Shown here: positions 22,790 to 35,190 of the stretch, in pieces
Layout of the letters: the number at the start of each line of letters is the position of its first letter
How positions within the stretch are numbered: the first letter of the stretch is position 1
DNA from: Trema orientale
Lineage: Eukaryota; Streptophyta; Magnoliopsida; Rosales; Cannabaceae
Direction of reading: 5' to 3'
NCBI GenBank assembly: GCA_002914845.1
Contig: JXTC01000180.1
Coordinates: forward strand, 297,948-361,947
Length of the DNA stretch: 64,000 bases
Position numbers and translations under genes: made by a program
Notes under the pieces: generated by a model
What the model was told of the DNA's origin: nothing
Database searches by the model: none
What the model saw: only the letters and a program-made list of their open reading frames with translations

Positions 22790-24465
22790 ATACAGTTATA
22801 TAAAATATAAAAGTATTAAGCAAATTTGATTTGATTATTTCATGTCTAAATTTGTGATACAGTTATATAAAAAGTAAAAGTATTAAGGATACCTCCTGAT
22901 ATCGGATGCAAGTTATCATTACTTAATTGAAAAATAATATTAACTATATCTTTGATAAATTATAATTTAAACAACTCGCATAACATACATCAAATGGTAT
23001 TAAGAATGTGAGATAATAAGTGAAATATTTAGTAATAGTATTCAATATATTAATAAGTCTCTACTTCATTGATAGCAACCGACTAACTATATTGACCAAA
23101 TATGCATTTCTTAAATTGAATATAATAGTTAAAGCTTATAACAGTTGTGTTTTTGTCGATGCATGGGGCATTACTTGAAAAAAGTTATTTTAAAACAAAC
23201 AAATGAAAATACCTGATCTTCAAAGTTTTCGAAGTATGCTAGCTAGCTAGCTTGATAAGAAATTAATAATTACTATATTAATGTGCTTAAAGGTATGTGA
23301 TATTTTTAGTTTTTCATTATTATTATTATTATTATTATTATGTCAAAGTTATAGGCTTATAGCAGCATTTTGGTGTTCATTGAGCCCTTTTTATTTTCCT
23401 ATGAACATTATTTCCTTAACTATATGATATACTAGGAGACAAAAGTGATAATTTTTATATGATTTTTAACGATTCACTGCCTATCTTTTTGGGAACAAGC
23501 AAAATTGTGAAGTTAAAAGAGTTAAAGGCACTTTCTAAAAGGTCTAATCAATTTACAGAGCATCAATAAAAATCCTTATGTACTTGGAGTGAATGATCTC
23601 GAGGAAGTTCAAGTTACTTCGTTCTTTGATTCAATAAAATTTCGGATGTCGCTATAGTCAATAATATAAAAGATCATTATTGTGTATAACTTATAAAATT
23701 ATACGTTTGAAGTTGTGATTGACTTCGCTTGTTGAAAAATAAAACCAAAATATCAGAAATTAAAACAGCTTATTGAGGCAAACAAAAATACTTGAGAGTT
23801 GTAAAGTCTAATCAAAGCCATTGTTGAGCGCATCAGATAATATTGCCATTAATATCAAGGTTTATAATCAATATTAATTAAAAAGAAAGATGAGCTTAGG
23901 AAATCAACTTGGCGTGCAATATACTAATTACTACACCAATTTATTTGTTCTTTTTCTTTCTTTAGTGGGGTATACTACATCAATTTCTCTACTAATAAAA
24001 AAATAACTATTTTTCTCATATTTCAATTAGAATGGTCCTAGTTTTGAAATAATATATATGTTTTAAAAACATGCCACTTTAGTTGGTGTAAAAAAATGGT
24101 AATCAAGGCTTATCCGGCAACACATTTCTGTTTTTGTTTTTTTGAAGGAACACTTTTCTGTTATTAGAAGTGAATGGATGATGGAGATTTACTTGGACAA
24201 TATTTTGAGGACATTTTTGCTTTAAAAAAAAATACCGAATAAGTCCTAATTTTTTCAAGATTTTACTCACCTCTATCCCCGTGTTATATATTAATTATAT
24301 AATAACCCTTCATAGTTCATAAGATTATTAATAATTCAAGATTTCCTATTATTCTTAAAAAGAAAAAGAGTTCAAAACATACGTACTTAAAAATACAATG
24401 CCTCTACACTTTTTTTTTTTTAATGCCAAATGGAAAGAGAAAAAAGAAATCTATTGTAGTCGCTA
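22790..24465. other. Intergenic, no gene recognised
   Basis: AT-rich sequence. It contains the unoccupied partner (22821-22891) of the tandem duplication carrying the M2 MITE, and a (TTA)n microsatellite near 23317-23341. No coding or RNA feature is supported. Confidence 0.5.
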
Positions 24466-24593
24466 GTGAAGAACAAGTGTACAATCCACCGGTATAATCT
24501 CCACTCAATCGCTATAATTCTCTACCAAATTCCATTATATAGATTTTTTCTTTTCGGGCTAATAATAATGGAATATTCATTTTTCACTTCTTC

Positions 24594-24665
24594 TTTCCGG
24601 TGTGGTTTAGTGGAAGAATACTCTGCTTTATGTTACATCGCAACTTTATCCCTGAAATCCTCAAG
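24594..24665 (+). pseudogene. Possible tRNA-Gly-derived relic
   Basis: The stretch GTGGTTTAGTGGAAGAATA followed by CTCTGC resembles the 5' half of plant tRNA-Gly (GTGGTCTAGTGGTAGAATAG..CCCTGC), including an A-box-like core. The 3' half lacks a recognisable B box and the acceptor ends do not pair, so it would be a dead fragment. A chance match is possible. Confidence 0.25.
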
Positions 24666-24690
24666 TACAACCTATGAAAGAGATGAAAAT

Positions 24691-24909
24691 TAATCCTTTA
24701 TTTTAAAAAAAAATTATAATGAAAAAGTTATCGGGAAGAGAGTCGTGTTCCCCATAACTCCGGGGGATTTGACTGCCCCATGTTTCACATTGGATCCCTC
24801 ATACGTGGATCGCCCAGTGGAACTGACTACCTTAGCGGAGGCCGCTCGAACTCAAGACCTTAGGCTCATAAGTCAAGGGCTTAGCCACCCCATCTGTTAG
24901 CACTATGAT
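24691..24909 (-). mobile_element. tRNA-derived SINE with 10-bp target duplication
   Basis: On the minus strand the element begins near 24909 and carries an A-box-like TGGCTAAGCCC and, about 35 nt later, a B-box-like GAGTTCGAGC, the internal RNA polymerase III promoter of tRNA-derived SINEs. Its body is more GC-rich than the surroundings and ends in an A/T-rich tail. It is flanked by the perfect direct repeat AGATGAAAAT (24681-24690 and 24910-24919), a hallmark of LINE-mediated retroposition. No coding capacity is expected. Confidence 0.85.
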
Positions 24910-24919
24910 AGATGAAAAT

Positions 24920-25740
24920 GAACCTATTATGTGAGAAAAGTCAACCAATTAAGATTGGTGAAAACATACACAACACACCATTCATAATAGGAAAATTTGA
25001 GTCGGTTGTTGTTTTAAATACTTATTTAAAAAAAAAATCAAATTATACTTAGAGATGTCATCTCTGATCTTATTCTTTTAACATTATTTGATGTGACATG
25101 TGATTTGTTAGATTTCAATTATAAGGTGTATCTTACTATTAACATATTTTACAACGTCCGTTAATTTAACTTAGACTGAAATTAAACATTGAAAAATGAA
25201 TATTTTTTTTACAAGAATTTAAAAACTCGGCCATTCTCCTAAAAGCACCTTGCTAATATACGTCAAGCAACTAATTAAAGAACAATTTTTTTTTTGTAAC
25301 ATAAACGCCTCTAAGGGATAGTTGAGCTTGAGCAACATTCCTTCCTGGATTTTTATTTTTATTTTATTATTATTATTATTATTTTGGGTGGGGGGGAGTA
25401 ATGATCTTATTCAGTTTTTTTTTTTTTAATAAAAAAAAATAGTTACCACATTTTACTTTTAAGTAAAAAAAAAGTAAAAGGAAAATGGGAAGATTGGACG
25501 ACACCCCACTCGGCCTAGTTGCTCCACAATAGGCTAAGGCTGCTATTGACCCAACGCCATACATTGTGATTGGGCTTTTTGCGCACAAAGCCCAAACATC
25601 TGGCAACGAAGTTTTCGAGGGCAAGTGCGTCATTTCGCTATCGGACGCCAACCGTGAACTGCCTAATACAAGTTGCAAAACTAATCCCAATTACCGTTAG
25701 TCTCTCTAACCGCCAGAATCTTGGATCCAGTCAGGAACAA
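24920..25740. other. Intergenic upstream of the Alba gene
   Basis: Mostly AT-rich with homopolymer tracts and a (TTA)n run near 25367-25383. GC content rises from about 25490 towards the promoter. No separate gene is recognised. Confidence 0.5.
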
Positions 25741-25741
25741 A

Positions 25742-25794
25742 CACGTGTCCGCTCCTCATTCGCCAATCACCAAGTAAACGCAGCCTATATAAAG
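25742..25794 (+). promoter_or_regulatory. Alba-gene promoter: G-box, CCAAT and TATA box
   Basis: The palindromic G-box CACGTG (25742-25747), a CCAAT motif near 25763 and TATATAAAG (25786-25794) lie in order about 150-200 bp upstream of the start codon. The TATA position predicts transcription starting near 25820. A G-box suggests bZIP or bHLH input, which is inference. Confidence 0.7.
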
Positions 25795-25942
25795 CCCCGT
25801 CTCCACCAGCTTCACAGACTCATTCATTCATATTTCATGCATACACTTTTTTTTTTCCCATTAGTTTTTCTCTGATCAAAAAGTTTTCGCGCTCTAAACT
25901 CGAATCTTCGACTGTACGGACGAGAGAGAGAAAGTTTCAGGA

Positions 25943-26792
25943 ATGGAGAAGACTGGGAGTGTGGTTGTGATGGTTCCAGAGGGGTCAAAGGAGTACGCTA
26001 ATGCAGCTCCGATGATCGAGTGCGGCAACAAAACGGAGCTCGTTGAGGTTGGTCTTGGCGATGGCGATGGCGGAAATGATCAGCTCAGTAAGACTGGTTC
26101 TAGTGACACTTCTGAAGAGACCGATGCTAACAAGAGCAAGATTCGGATTCAAGTCTCCAAGACCAAGAAGCCTCTCTTCTTCTACATCAATCTCGCCAAG
26201 GTATATATATATATATATATATATGTACATACGTATATATGGATTATATGTACGCATATATAGTTTCTGATCTTCTTTTTAGCTTTTCATTTTGTTCGAT
26301 TTGACTTTATGTTTAACCTGATTATCTGGTTCTGAAAGACCTTTAATTCAAGGTGTCTACATGTATATATCATTTTCGTTGAGTTGCAATGATCCTGTTC
26401 TGTGAATTGCCATGATCTTATTGTGTTTTATGACGAGATTAGCTCTGTTTCCTGAACTTAGGATATGGAATTTGCTGTTGTTTGATATATTTATATATAA
26501 GTTTATGTATGTATGTGTGTATGTGTGTGTTATATGTATATATACCTTCATGATGGTGATTCTGTAATTTGATGTTATAGTCTGATAAAATGTGAGATGT
26601 CTTGATTGTGATTCTTTATAGCTTCAGGACAAGGTGCTTTTCCAATCTTGTTTGATTCATCTTGGTTATTTACATATTGTGTATGAACATGTCTATTGGT
26701 TCTAAAGGTGTAATCTTTGCGTGTTGCAGAAGTACATAAAGCAGTGCTATGAAGTTGAGCTCTCTGCTCTGGGAATGGGTACAACTTCTTCA

Positions 26793-26843
<51 letters not shown>

Positions 26844-27510
26844 GGCATTATAGCATGTTCTTCTTCATTTGAAACTTGAGAGGTCATCTAAACAAAGCAG
26901 TGCATTGATAATAACATTTCTTTGTCCTTTCTTTCTTTAAAATCAGAGTCAAAGTATGTAAAATAGGCTTTTGTTCAGCAAATATTGGAAAGTGTCCCTT
27001 TACTGTTAAATGTCTCGACGATGCTTTTCCTGAGACCCATTACGCCTACAAATTTGTTTAATTTCTTTACTTTATGTTATACAGCTATTCCAACTGTTAT
27101 CACAATTTCTGAGATTCTGAAACGTAGTGGAGTGGCAGTTCAGAAGAGTAAGCAGTCGATTTCATTTTCGTTCTTTTAATAATTTTGAACAATTACGCTT
27201 GTTGGTTGTTGGGTCTAAGCTCTTTAATGTAAATTGAATTGTTGTGGTTTCTGGGAAATGGGAACAGACGTAAGCATATCCACTGTGTGTGTTGGAGCCA
27301 AAGAAGACAAGAAGGGCCGGATGGTGCTCAAGGCTCAGGTTGTTTAATCATTCAAAAACTCTCTCTTGTTTTTTAATTATATGACCATGTCATCATGCTA
27401 TCAATTTCACCTTTACTAATTTTTCTCTTGTTTGATTCTTGTAGATTGAGATTGTGCTGGGAGTAGCTGATAAGCTGGAGGAGAGCTCAGTTACTCTGTC
27501 ATCCGACTAA
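25943..27510 (+). CDS. Alba-domain DNA/RNA-binding protein (At2g34160-like)
   Basis: Five exons, 25943-26200, 26730-26778, 27085-27147, 27268-27338 and 27445-27510, join in frame to 168 residues. Residues 1-65 are an acidic, Gly/Ser/Thr-rich lead. The Alba fold follows (about 66-160): KIRIQVSKTKKPLFFYINLA, then YIKQCYEVELSALGMAIPTV, ISEILKRSGVAVQK and a strand pair ending in KAQIEIVLG. Alba proteins are dimeric nucleic-acid binders. The plant group of short single-domain members is linked to RNA or R-loop binding in nucleus or cytoplasm. Intron 1 contains a (TA)n run and intron 2 a (CT)n run. The ATG is preceded by GGA and is the first one downstream of the TATA box. Family assignment is firm. 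The exact orthologue and its ligand are inference. Confidence 0.93.
26798..26842. repeat. (CT)n followed by (AT)n microsatellite in Alba intron 2
   Basis: About 15 CT units followed directly by TATATA repeats, just after the short 49-bp second exon. A second (CT)n tract lies at 27796-27830, beyond the gene. Confidence 0.85.
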
Positions 27511-27767
27511 GGCTCAGGCTGCTGATAAACCAAGTTTCTGACTAATAAGCACTGCAGTTCCAAGTTTCTGATTGTTCCTTACTTTCTTTAGACATTTTTC
27601 CTTGTAAAGTTTGTACACCAATAAGAGATTTTACAAGCATAATAGACTAAACATGCTGATGGAACCTAGGTCCTTCTTATTGTTGTTCTTTTTCTTTTAC
27701 TGTAACTTCTTAGTGCTGTACTGAGCAAACCTGCGGCTGCCATTTCTTCTTGGCATGTTACTACATA

Positions 27768-27773
27768 AATAAA
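27768..27773 (+). terminator. Candidate poly(A) signal of the Alba gene
   Basis: AATAAA lies about 260 bp after the stop codon and upstream of a (CT)n tract. Canonical hexamers are only loosely required in plants, so this is suggestive. Confidence 0.35.
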
Positions 27774-27793
27774 TAGCCAGTGTTGTTTCCCCA

Positions 27794-27832
<39 letters not shown>

Positions 27833-28117
27833 GTATATATATGTATATTTATGTGTATTAAATGCGTAATATACGTCATCAAATGTATTATATGTGTAAT
27901 ATACGTCCTCGAAGTGAAAGGGCATTGTGGGATCTCCAGATTTTCATTATCATTTGAATTGAACTAGAAACATGATTATCAAACTTTACTGTTAGGGACT
28001 TCAGAATGCCAGCAACTAAGCATGGAAAGAGCCCAAAATGAGGTTGCAATTTAAACTTCTCTAATTTATTTCCATGTCAATAAAAAAAGTAGATGTCTCC
28101 ATAAACTGATTCACCCC

Positions 28118-28123
28118 TTTATT
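28118..28123 (-). terminator. Candidate poly(A) signal of the UAH gene
   Basis: AATAAA on the minus strand, about 115 bp beyond the stop codon. The Alba and UAH genes converge, with only ~725 bp between stop codons, and share this region for their 3' ends. Confidence 0.4.
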
Positions 28124-28235
28124 TAAAGTATTCACACAGTGAGTCACTATAACCCACAAGGGGTCAAGAAGGGGTTAGTGTTAAGAACAACATTCGTTTG
28201 AACAGTTGTGTTGCTAGTTAATAACAGGGAAAGCA

Positions 28236-31200
28236 TCATTCCAGAGACAACTTGGCGAGAGTAAGTGCTAAAACCTTGACCCCATTAGATATGTCATCAA
28301 TGGAGGAGAATTCTTCTGGCTTGTGGCTGTAACCTGCAAAACCAGATGAATCAAAATATCTCAATAGACTTCTTTTGCCCTGATGCACTTTTAGATGAAG
28401 TTTCATATCATAACATTACAAATGGTTCATATCACGTGTGTCTCATGCAGTAATTTATTAGTTCTCAAAAATACAAATTTGGAAACACTTTTTTGTCCAT
28501 CCACGTGTGCTTGCAAATAGAAGATACGCTGGAGCATGAGCTACTTGCCCAAATACTCAACATGAAACTCTTGAAAGTTTAAGTTATAATTTAAGCAAAA
28601 GACTTAGATTAAAAGGCACTTTTAGAGTGTTGTTATAGAAAGAGAAAGAAGGTCAAACCTTTGTAACATGGAATGAAGATCATACCCATCGGAGATATTC
28701 TGCAAGAGTAAAATGCATGATCAGCTCCTATTAGTGGTTAAATAAATCAAAGGTATTTGGCTTCAACATTAGACATCACGATCTTGTAGGATCTAACTCC
28801 ATATGGTTGCAAGCCCTTAATGGAGAGGCAATAAGCAGTAACAACTGAACTCATGGAGGTATAGCATATAAAAATGGCAGCTGTAATATTGGCCATGGGT
28901 TAATAATGTAGGCTTAATATTCTCTTACCTAGCCATAAACAGTGAATCATGGTATGCTCGGCTAATCATCAACTTGTGTGAAAGATTTAGCTCTTTTGAT
29001 GCATCCTCCATTGCCTCAGTTATTGACTTCTCAGAAAGTGCTGGTGGATCCTGATTTATGATTTTAAATTCAGTTAGGCTAACATGGCGATTTTTGGCTA
29101 TTGCACTTGCAGATTGACGGATTTTCTCAATTATTATGTTTCTTCGCCCTTCATCAATGTCTCTTGTGTCTGCATAGCAAATTATCTAATTTTCATCAGT
29201 TTCGTAATGCCCCCAAATTTTGGTGGAGACCACATAGTAGGGTAGTTTTTTACATGATTATCCAAATTTGATTAACATTTATGCTCCAGATATGATAAAC
29301 CGTACCGATTTCAAGATGTGATTTACTTGGGATACTGTTGATTGCTCCAGGATGAAGCTCCAGAATACCTTAAATAAAAGGAGTTATTAACTTAAACAAA
29401 ACATCATTGTTTTTATAAACAAGAGCTAAAGAGAGAAAACAACATAGAGGTTATTTCATGCTTGACAATGAAAATGAAGCAACTTACCAACAGTACCGAC
29501 ACTATCGACAGATCGGGATTCCAAGACATGTCTTTCGACAGCTAGTGCTAACTCTGCAGCTGCCAGTCCAGCATCATTTCTGCTCCATACAACACACGAA
29601 AACATTAGTATTGTATTCTGATTGAGCAAGAGTAATACAAAATTGATTTTTCAAGTAAGGACCGGAATTTGGAAGCAACTAGAATAATATGTAGGTTGAT
29701 AAAAAGTAATAAGATCTCGTAAGAGCAGATGAAGGACATAAGGTATCCTTTAACAAGAAAAAATAAATAAATAAATAAAATGTCAATGGTGAAATGACGG
29801 GCACCCACAGAACTTTTCTCCACCAAAGAGTCGTACAATTGAAACTCTCAAATAAATGTTGGCAACAAGAAAGGTGCCTAACTCAAAACTTAAAATAGGT
29901 ACTATGCAGTCAGCAATAATGAACATTCACCTATTTGGCATTAAAACAGCACCCGCATGGCCTCCGTTGCCTTCAAATTCCACTTTTATACTTGCTGGGG
30001 CTGCAATGGCTGTTACTATGCCAATTGATATACCTGAATCAGCAAATAACATGCATTTGTGTAAGTGAAGATATCGAGCCTCATTGTCAGCAATAAGAAT
30101 GAAAAACGTCAACCTTCTTCCTCCAGAATGGGGCCTTGTTCAATGTGCAACTCTACAAAAGCAGAGTAGGTTCCTTTCTTCAGAAACACACTAGATAAGT
30201 CATCTTGATCTTTGGCATAGCCAGCAGATCTGGCAGCATCAAAGAAGGATACGTTTTGACCATCAACCGTTGTTTTCAGAGCTTTTGCAAGTGCCTCACT
30301 CCCTGCCAATAAGCGGCTGCACATTTACACTAACACATAAGAAGAATAATATAGAATAGATGTACTGAATCACTGAATCTTGTAATTTAAGGTAATCTTT
30401 ATAGGTTAAACAAGTTAAAAGTAGAAAAGGATCAAGTGATTGAAGAACTTCAGTAGATGAGTAATGGCAAGGACAATCAGTAGATGAGTAATGGCAAGGA
30501 CAATAGGACCCACATCTATTAAGTGACAAATTTCTTGAAGCAATAGTAGCAAGGACTATAAAAGATAATGGTATTAAGCACTAACCTTCCCAGGCAGCTA
30601 ATTCCAAAGCGTGTAGGCTCTTCTGACGTGAATAAGATAACTTCAAGAGACCTTTTAGGTTTGAACCCAGACCTGCAAAACTCACAGTAGCATAAAATAA
30701 ACAACAAAGAGCTACTACTGCAATTCGTAATTTTGAAAAAGGAAAGATCCACAAATAAAGGATGTAAATTTTAATTCACAATCCAAAATTAACATCAAAT
30801 GGTAAAGTCTCAAACCTTTTTAGTACGTTTATGGCTTCTATTGCACCTACAACACCAACCACTCCATCATACTTTCCAGAGTATGGAATAGCGTCAATGT
30901 GAGAACCAGTTGCAACTGCAGCAAGCTCTGGCTCATGGCCTTCCCTGCATACAGGAAAGCAAGCCAAAAAAAAAACAAAAAAGGTCCTAAGCCGCTTGAT
31001 AAGAAAGTATGACATAAAACAATGTGAATCAGAACGAACAGATGTTAATATGAGCTTCAAGTATCAAGAAGCCAATTATCCGTCTACTTATACAGTCAAT
31101 ACTCTAGAAAATACATTGGACACAACAGTACAGTCATACTCTATTTTCAGGTAGCCCTACTGAATTTATCTAAGCTAAGTGGACGACTACAGGAATCACT

Positions 31201-32490
31201 ACAAACAAAAACATTTATCTAGCAAACTGCAACAGTTTCAGAATTTGATCAAAGAACGTAAACAAAATAGCATGAGAGCAGTAATTATGACTAGGATTTA
31301 AGAATCGGAATTTGCCACACTCACCATCGGCCAAAAACGTTACCTACAGCATCTTCTCTCACAGATAGACCAGAGAGTCCCATCACATTTTTAATGAATC
31401 TGCAATTAAATAAACACAAGAGAGAATCAAGACAGAGCTAAGGTTTAGTCTTGTGCAGTTTTTTCTAGTGCATAATCATTGGCATGTAATTGTGTACATT
31501 AAGTCTCGGCTCCGAACTTGTATCATCATTTCAAGCAAGTGGCTCAGAGGGATTCTTAAACAAATTATTGAATTTGCAAACTCTGAACTATCATTTCAAA
31601 TGGGATTGTTCAAGTTTGTACTTCCAAGAAATTGCCTGCTCAAATTACCTAAACCAAAACCCAAAATATTTTACTTTTAATTCAAGTCCTTAAGTTAATT
31701 TTCATTATACGTTCAAAATCATCTTAGCATTTCCAAAACAATAAGGCTATTACTAATAAACAATCCACAAACAGTGACGAGCAATTGGTAAAAAATAGCA
31801 CTTTTAAAATAGCAACAACAATAAACTTCAAAAAAAAAAAATAGCAACAACAATAATAATAAATAATAAATAATAAACACTAGTCGTATGTTCCAAAAAA
31901 AAAAAAAGGACCTTTACATTTGTGATTAACACTCTTTACCAACACTTAAGTCACATACTAAAATCACAATCACCATAAAATTAATCCATCTTTCTAAGTA
32001 CAATTCAACCCCATGTTATAAGGGTTTAAGCTTAGTAGAGTTAAGACTGAACCACAAACCTTCGAGCCAATACATCCTTCTCAGTGTACAAAACCCTGGT
32101 AACTGATGGGGCTGGTGTATCCGAAAGCCTTGAAATTTCATCAATCTAATAATAACCAAACACTCACATAATCAGCCTAGCTTTCAAATTTGTAAATGGA
32201 CCCAATATAATAACATTTTTCTTTAGGGTGGGGGGAAACCCATTAACCAAATTAAGAAAACCATTAACAAAAACTTGGTCTTTGAGTACCTGATTCTGCA
32301 AATTTTGAGCATTAACAGATAGTGAAGAAGAAAGAGTTTTTGAGATGAAAGAGTGAGATTCATGAATTGGGTACCCAGAAAAATCTTCCATTGTTCTAAT
32401 AGTTGGGTCTTCATGGTTATGGGCTGATAAGGTTGTAAAGGGGCATAGGAAGATTAGCAGAATCGCAGAGTGTGAGAATCTCAGAGACAT
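28236..32490 (-). CDS. UAH: Ureidoglycolate amidohydrolase (M20 family), ureide catabolism
   Basis: Twelve exons on the minus strand, 32490-32290, 32145-32060, 31399-31325, 30944-30816, 30672-30586, 30316-30114, 30033-29931, 29579-29488, 29368-29306, 29169-28929, 28699-28659 and 28333-28236, join in frame to 472 residues, close to the known plant enzyme. It has a hydrophobic signal peptide (LLIFLCPFTTLSA, residues 11-23), consistent with the ER location of this pathway. Metal ligands of the M20/amidohydrolase fold are visible: GSHIDAIPYSGKYDG (His136, Asp147), TSEEPTRFG (Glu181/182), VELHIEQGP (His250) and GYSHKPEE (His444). The enzyme hydrolyses ureidoglycolate to glyoxylate, ammonia and CO2, the last step in recovering purine nitrogen. 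Allantoate amidohydrolase is a close paralogue, but the overall match, with the short HNHED stretch after the signal peptide, favours UAH. No break or missing key residue was seen. Confidence 0.93.
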
Positions 32491-34139
32491 CTTTATCTGT
32501 GTTTTGGTAGTATGTTTGTTCTTCTAGTTTAGTTCAGTTTTAACTTTCATATCATTCATTGGTATTAAACTATATAGAATGAAAAAGTGCCTCGAGTTGA
32601 GTAAGCCCATTAAAATATATCATGAGCGAGTCAGAGTAGCCAAATATATTTTGTACTCATAAGTGGGTGCGAATCTGACGTAACGACGTTTGTTTTGGTT
32701 TAGGGATTTAGTTTATGTGCATTATCTTGGACGACAATTTAACCCAAAAATCTGTGTATCCGTGGGTAGCTGCTCTAACACGGGGTCAGGTTCGGATTTT
32801 AGAGACTATATCCGGGTAGGTTCGGATGTCGAACCTGATCCGATTATATACGTATATGTTATTATTAGAAATATAATATATATATACGTAATATAAAAAA
32901 AAAAAAGTTAAAGCACATTCTCCATTATTTAAAAAAAAACCCAAGTAGCCAAGCCTAAAGCCTCAAGCATATAGTTTTTTAATTATTATTATTATTTTAA
33001 CGGGTGCAGAGTATATAGGTACCCAGATATCCGTTACCTGTAACAGGTAATATCCGAACCCACCCCAATTCTATAAACAGGTAAATGGGGTGAGTATAAA
33101 TAGGGGTGTTACCCGTGGGTACGGGACCGGGATAGTCATACATGCCTCGAACCCGTCCTGTTGCCATCCTGAATTATCTTGGGAAGTGACTTTTTAAACT
33201 TTAAAAAAAAAAAAGTGTGCCATTCTTTTTTCCAAAGGAAAAGGAGTGCTATTAAAACTTTATATTTGCAATTGAAGTGGTGGATGAGGATACTCGATGT
33301 TCCACACAAAATTATTAGAGTGAAGACTCCTCATGATAGGAGTTTTGTTTCAGTATTGTGAGAATTTTTTGCACTTTTATAGTGAGGTTTTAGTCTCTCC
33401 ACAATGAGTGGAGGAATTTTATTAGATATGTACCATAATAGCTCCAATTATAGTGAGTTTTGCAGTATTTTTAATAGATCTCCATGTTAGTTTTACATAT
33501 GGTAGTCTACTACAGGGACTTTGAATTTTATCACTGGCGTCACATTCTCCGTTAATTCATTATTAGTTACTATCCACAATGTACTTGAGAGAGTTTTTTC
33601 TCCCTATTCGGCAAGCTACTTTTTAAAACGTGGATGCAATTATCAACTAGTAGACACGTTCTTCGAGTATTAGCGCCTTGATTGAATTACAAAGGATAGA
33701 GTATTATTGGCGATCTCACAAGAATGTACAAGATGCTTTGAAAATGTATCTTCTATAGGACATGAATGTTAGCGCTGAACTCCATTATTTGGGCGTTAGA
33801 TACATTGATTGTGGTTTTAGATTTCTATAATGGCTCATTGTTATTTAGAGTCTCCAACTATTGGTTGTATTTAGCTTATCCTCCTTCCTTTCAGGTTCCA
33901 TATTGTGTAGATAATTATACATAGTTTTGCTTGGTTACATTAAGAAGTAGGGAAACACAGAAAAGGGCCCAACCCATTCAACCCGCATAGGCCGAACCAA
34001 AAATAGGCCAAATTAATAGCTCAATTAAAAGCGAGGCCCACTTCAACTATTGCAGGTCCTAAACCGACCAATAAAAGGTCGAAAACAGGTTTGAGCTTCT
34101 AAAAACCGCAATAGGCCAACTCGACTTGTACCATTTTTT
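32491..34139. other. Intergenic, transposon-like remnants
   Basis: 32690-33150 holds GGTTCGGAT- and CCGGGTAGG-type sequence and GGGGTGTTACCCGTGGGTAC, resembling hAT-like transposon ends, without a complete element. 33200-33600 (GTGAAGACTCCTCATGATAG, then GTGAGAATTTTTTGC) resembles a decayed copia-type LTR. 33960-34130 is rich in AGGCC/GGGCC words. No coding frame is recognised. Confidence 0.35.
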
Positions 34140-34169
34140 TTTATTAGAAATATATTTTGGGCTTCTTAC

Positions 34170-35190
34170 AAAATTCCAGACCCAAAGTAACAAAAATTAA
34201 AAAAACCACGAATGGGCTGATTTTTTTTGAAAAATCCCGGATTGATTTAGAAAAGTATCACTTTTTAAAAGTTTTATTAGAAAAATAACACTCCTCATAA
34301 ATATTTAGAAAAATACTATTTTTTCTTCAAAATTAGATTTTTCAATGGTACTTATTGTGCGATCTTAAATCTATATCTTGGTCAATGCTAAAAAAAGAAA
34401 GTTAATAACTGAGGCAAATGTGTCAAGCCTTTTTGATCAAAGTGCGACCATCTGCGAATTGATAATGTGTGGCCATCAAAAAAAGAAATTAGATTAGGCT
34501 TCTTCAAACGGTTAATTTGCAAAGAAAGGGAAACAAGTTTTTGAGTAGAGATCAAGCAATCCATTTATTGGTTATTACCCAATTTTGTATTGTTTCCCAA
34601 AATTGTATTTTCTGATTATGTAATTTCTCATTTGCATAATTGGGAAACATAGAGCTACCCTCATCTATATAAATGGAGCTCAGTCTCATTATTTTTCATC
34701 TCACAATTACTTCACTATACACTCTCTCTGTAATTCTCTCTTTGTTCTCACTCTGAGACTTAGAGAAATCCTTGCAATATTCCAGAAAATAGTGAAGAAC
34801 AGTGGACGTAAGCTCATCTTTTTTGGGGATGAATCACTATAAAATTCCCGTCTCTTATTTTGTTTTATTTTTCAATTCGTTTCACACATAAGCCACATCT
34901 TATAGTCTACCAAATTCATTGTTAACAAAACCTCTATCAATAGTACTCAAGGTAATCAATTAGGTTATTCAGGGTAACCAATCCAGTTATTTGAAGTAAC
35001 TGATCAAATTCCTCAAGTAACTCGATTAGTTATCTTAAGTATCTCATCAATTAATAAAAAATGGTATTTTTCCAAATACTTTTATAAGTAGTATTTTTAT
35101 ATTTAAATCCGGGATTTTCCATAGCAATCTCAAGTTCCGAGATTTTTCAATTTTTTTGAAAAATTACCATAAAAAATCAAATTTTCTCAT
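34170..35190 (+). repeat. Dispersed repeat R1, copy a (split by a solo LTR)
   Basis: This copy starts near a GAAAAATCCCGGATTGATT word, then has AGTATCACTTTTTAAAAG and TATTTAGAAAAATACTATT. It is interrupted at 34353-34942 and continues with an array of GGTAACCAATC-like words, AATGGTATTTTTCCAAATAC and a closing TTACCATAAAAAATCAAATT. The same ordered modules recur in copies at 35660-35945, 36160-36545, 50985-51700, 61555-61935 and 62070-62400. The nature of the family is unknown. No frame spans it. Confidence 0.7.
34353..34942 (+). mobile_element. 590-bp solo LTR nested in repeat R1
   Basis: It is flanked by the 5-bp direct repeat GTACT (34348-34352 and 34943-34947) and has inverted ends TATTG..CAATA. 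Comparison with the uninterrupted R1 copy near 36320 (AATGGTACTCAAG) shows the joined, empty target. The element contains a TATA box (CTATATAAAT, 34665-34674) and, after it, CT-rich leader-like sequence ending in GAACAGTGGACGTAAGC, all typical of an LTR promoter with R region. No internal retrotransposon sequence adjoins it, so it is most simply a solo LTR, probably gypsy-like. The non-TG..CA ends leave its superfamily open. Confidence 0.72.

Noticed and set aside
33200..33960. Possible copia LTR
   Set aside because: Words such as GTGAAGACTCCTCATGATAG look LTR-like, but no boundaries, target duplication or second copy could be fixed.
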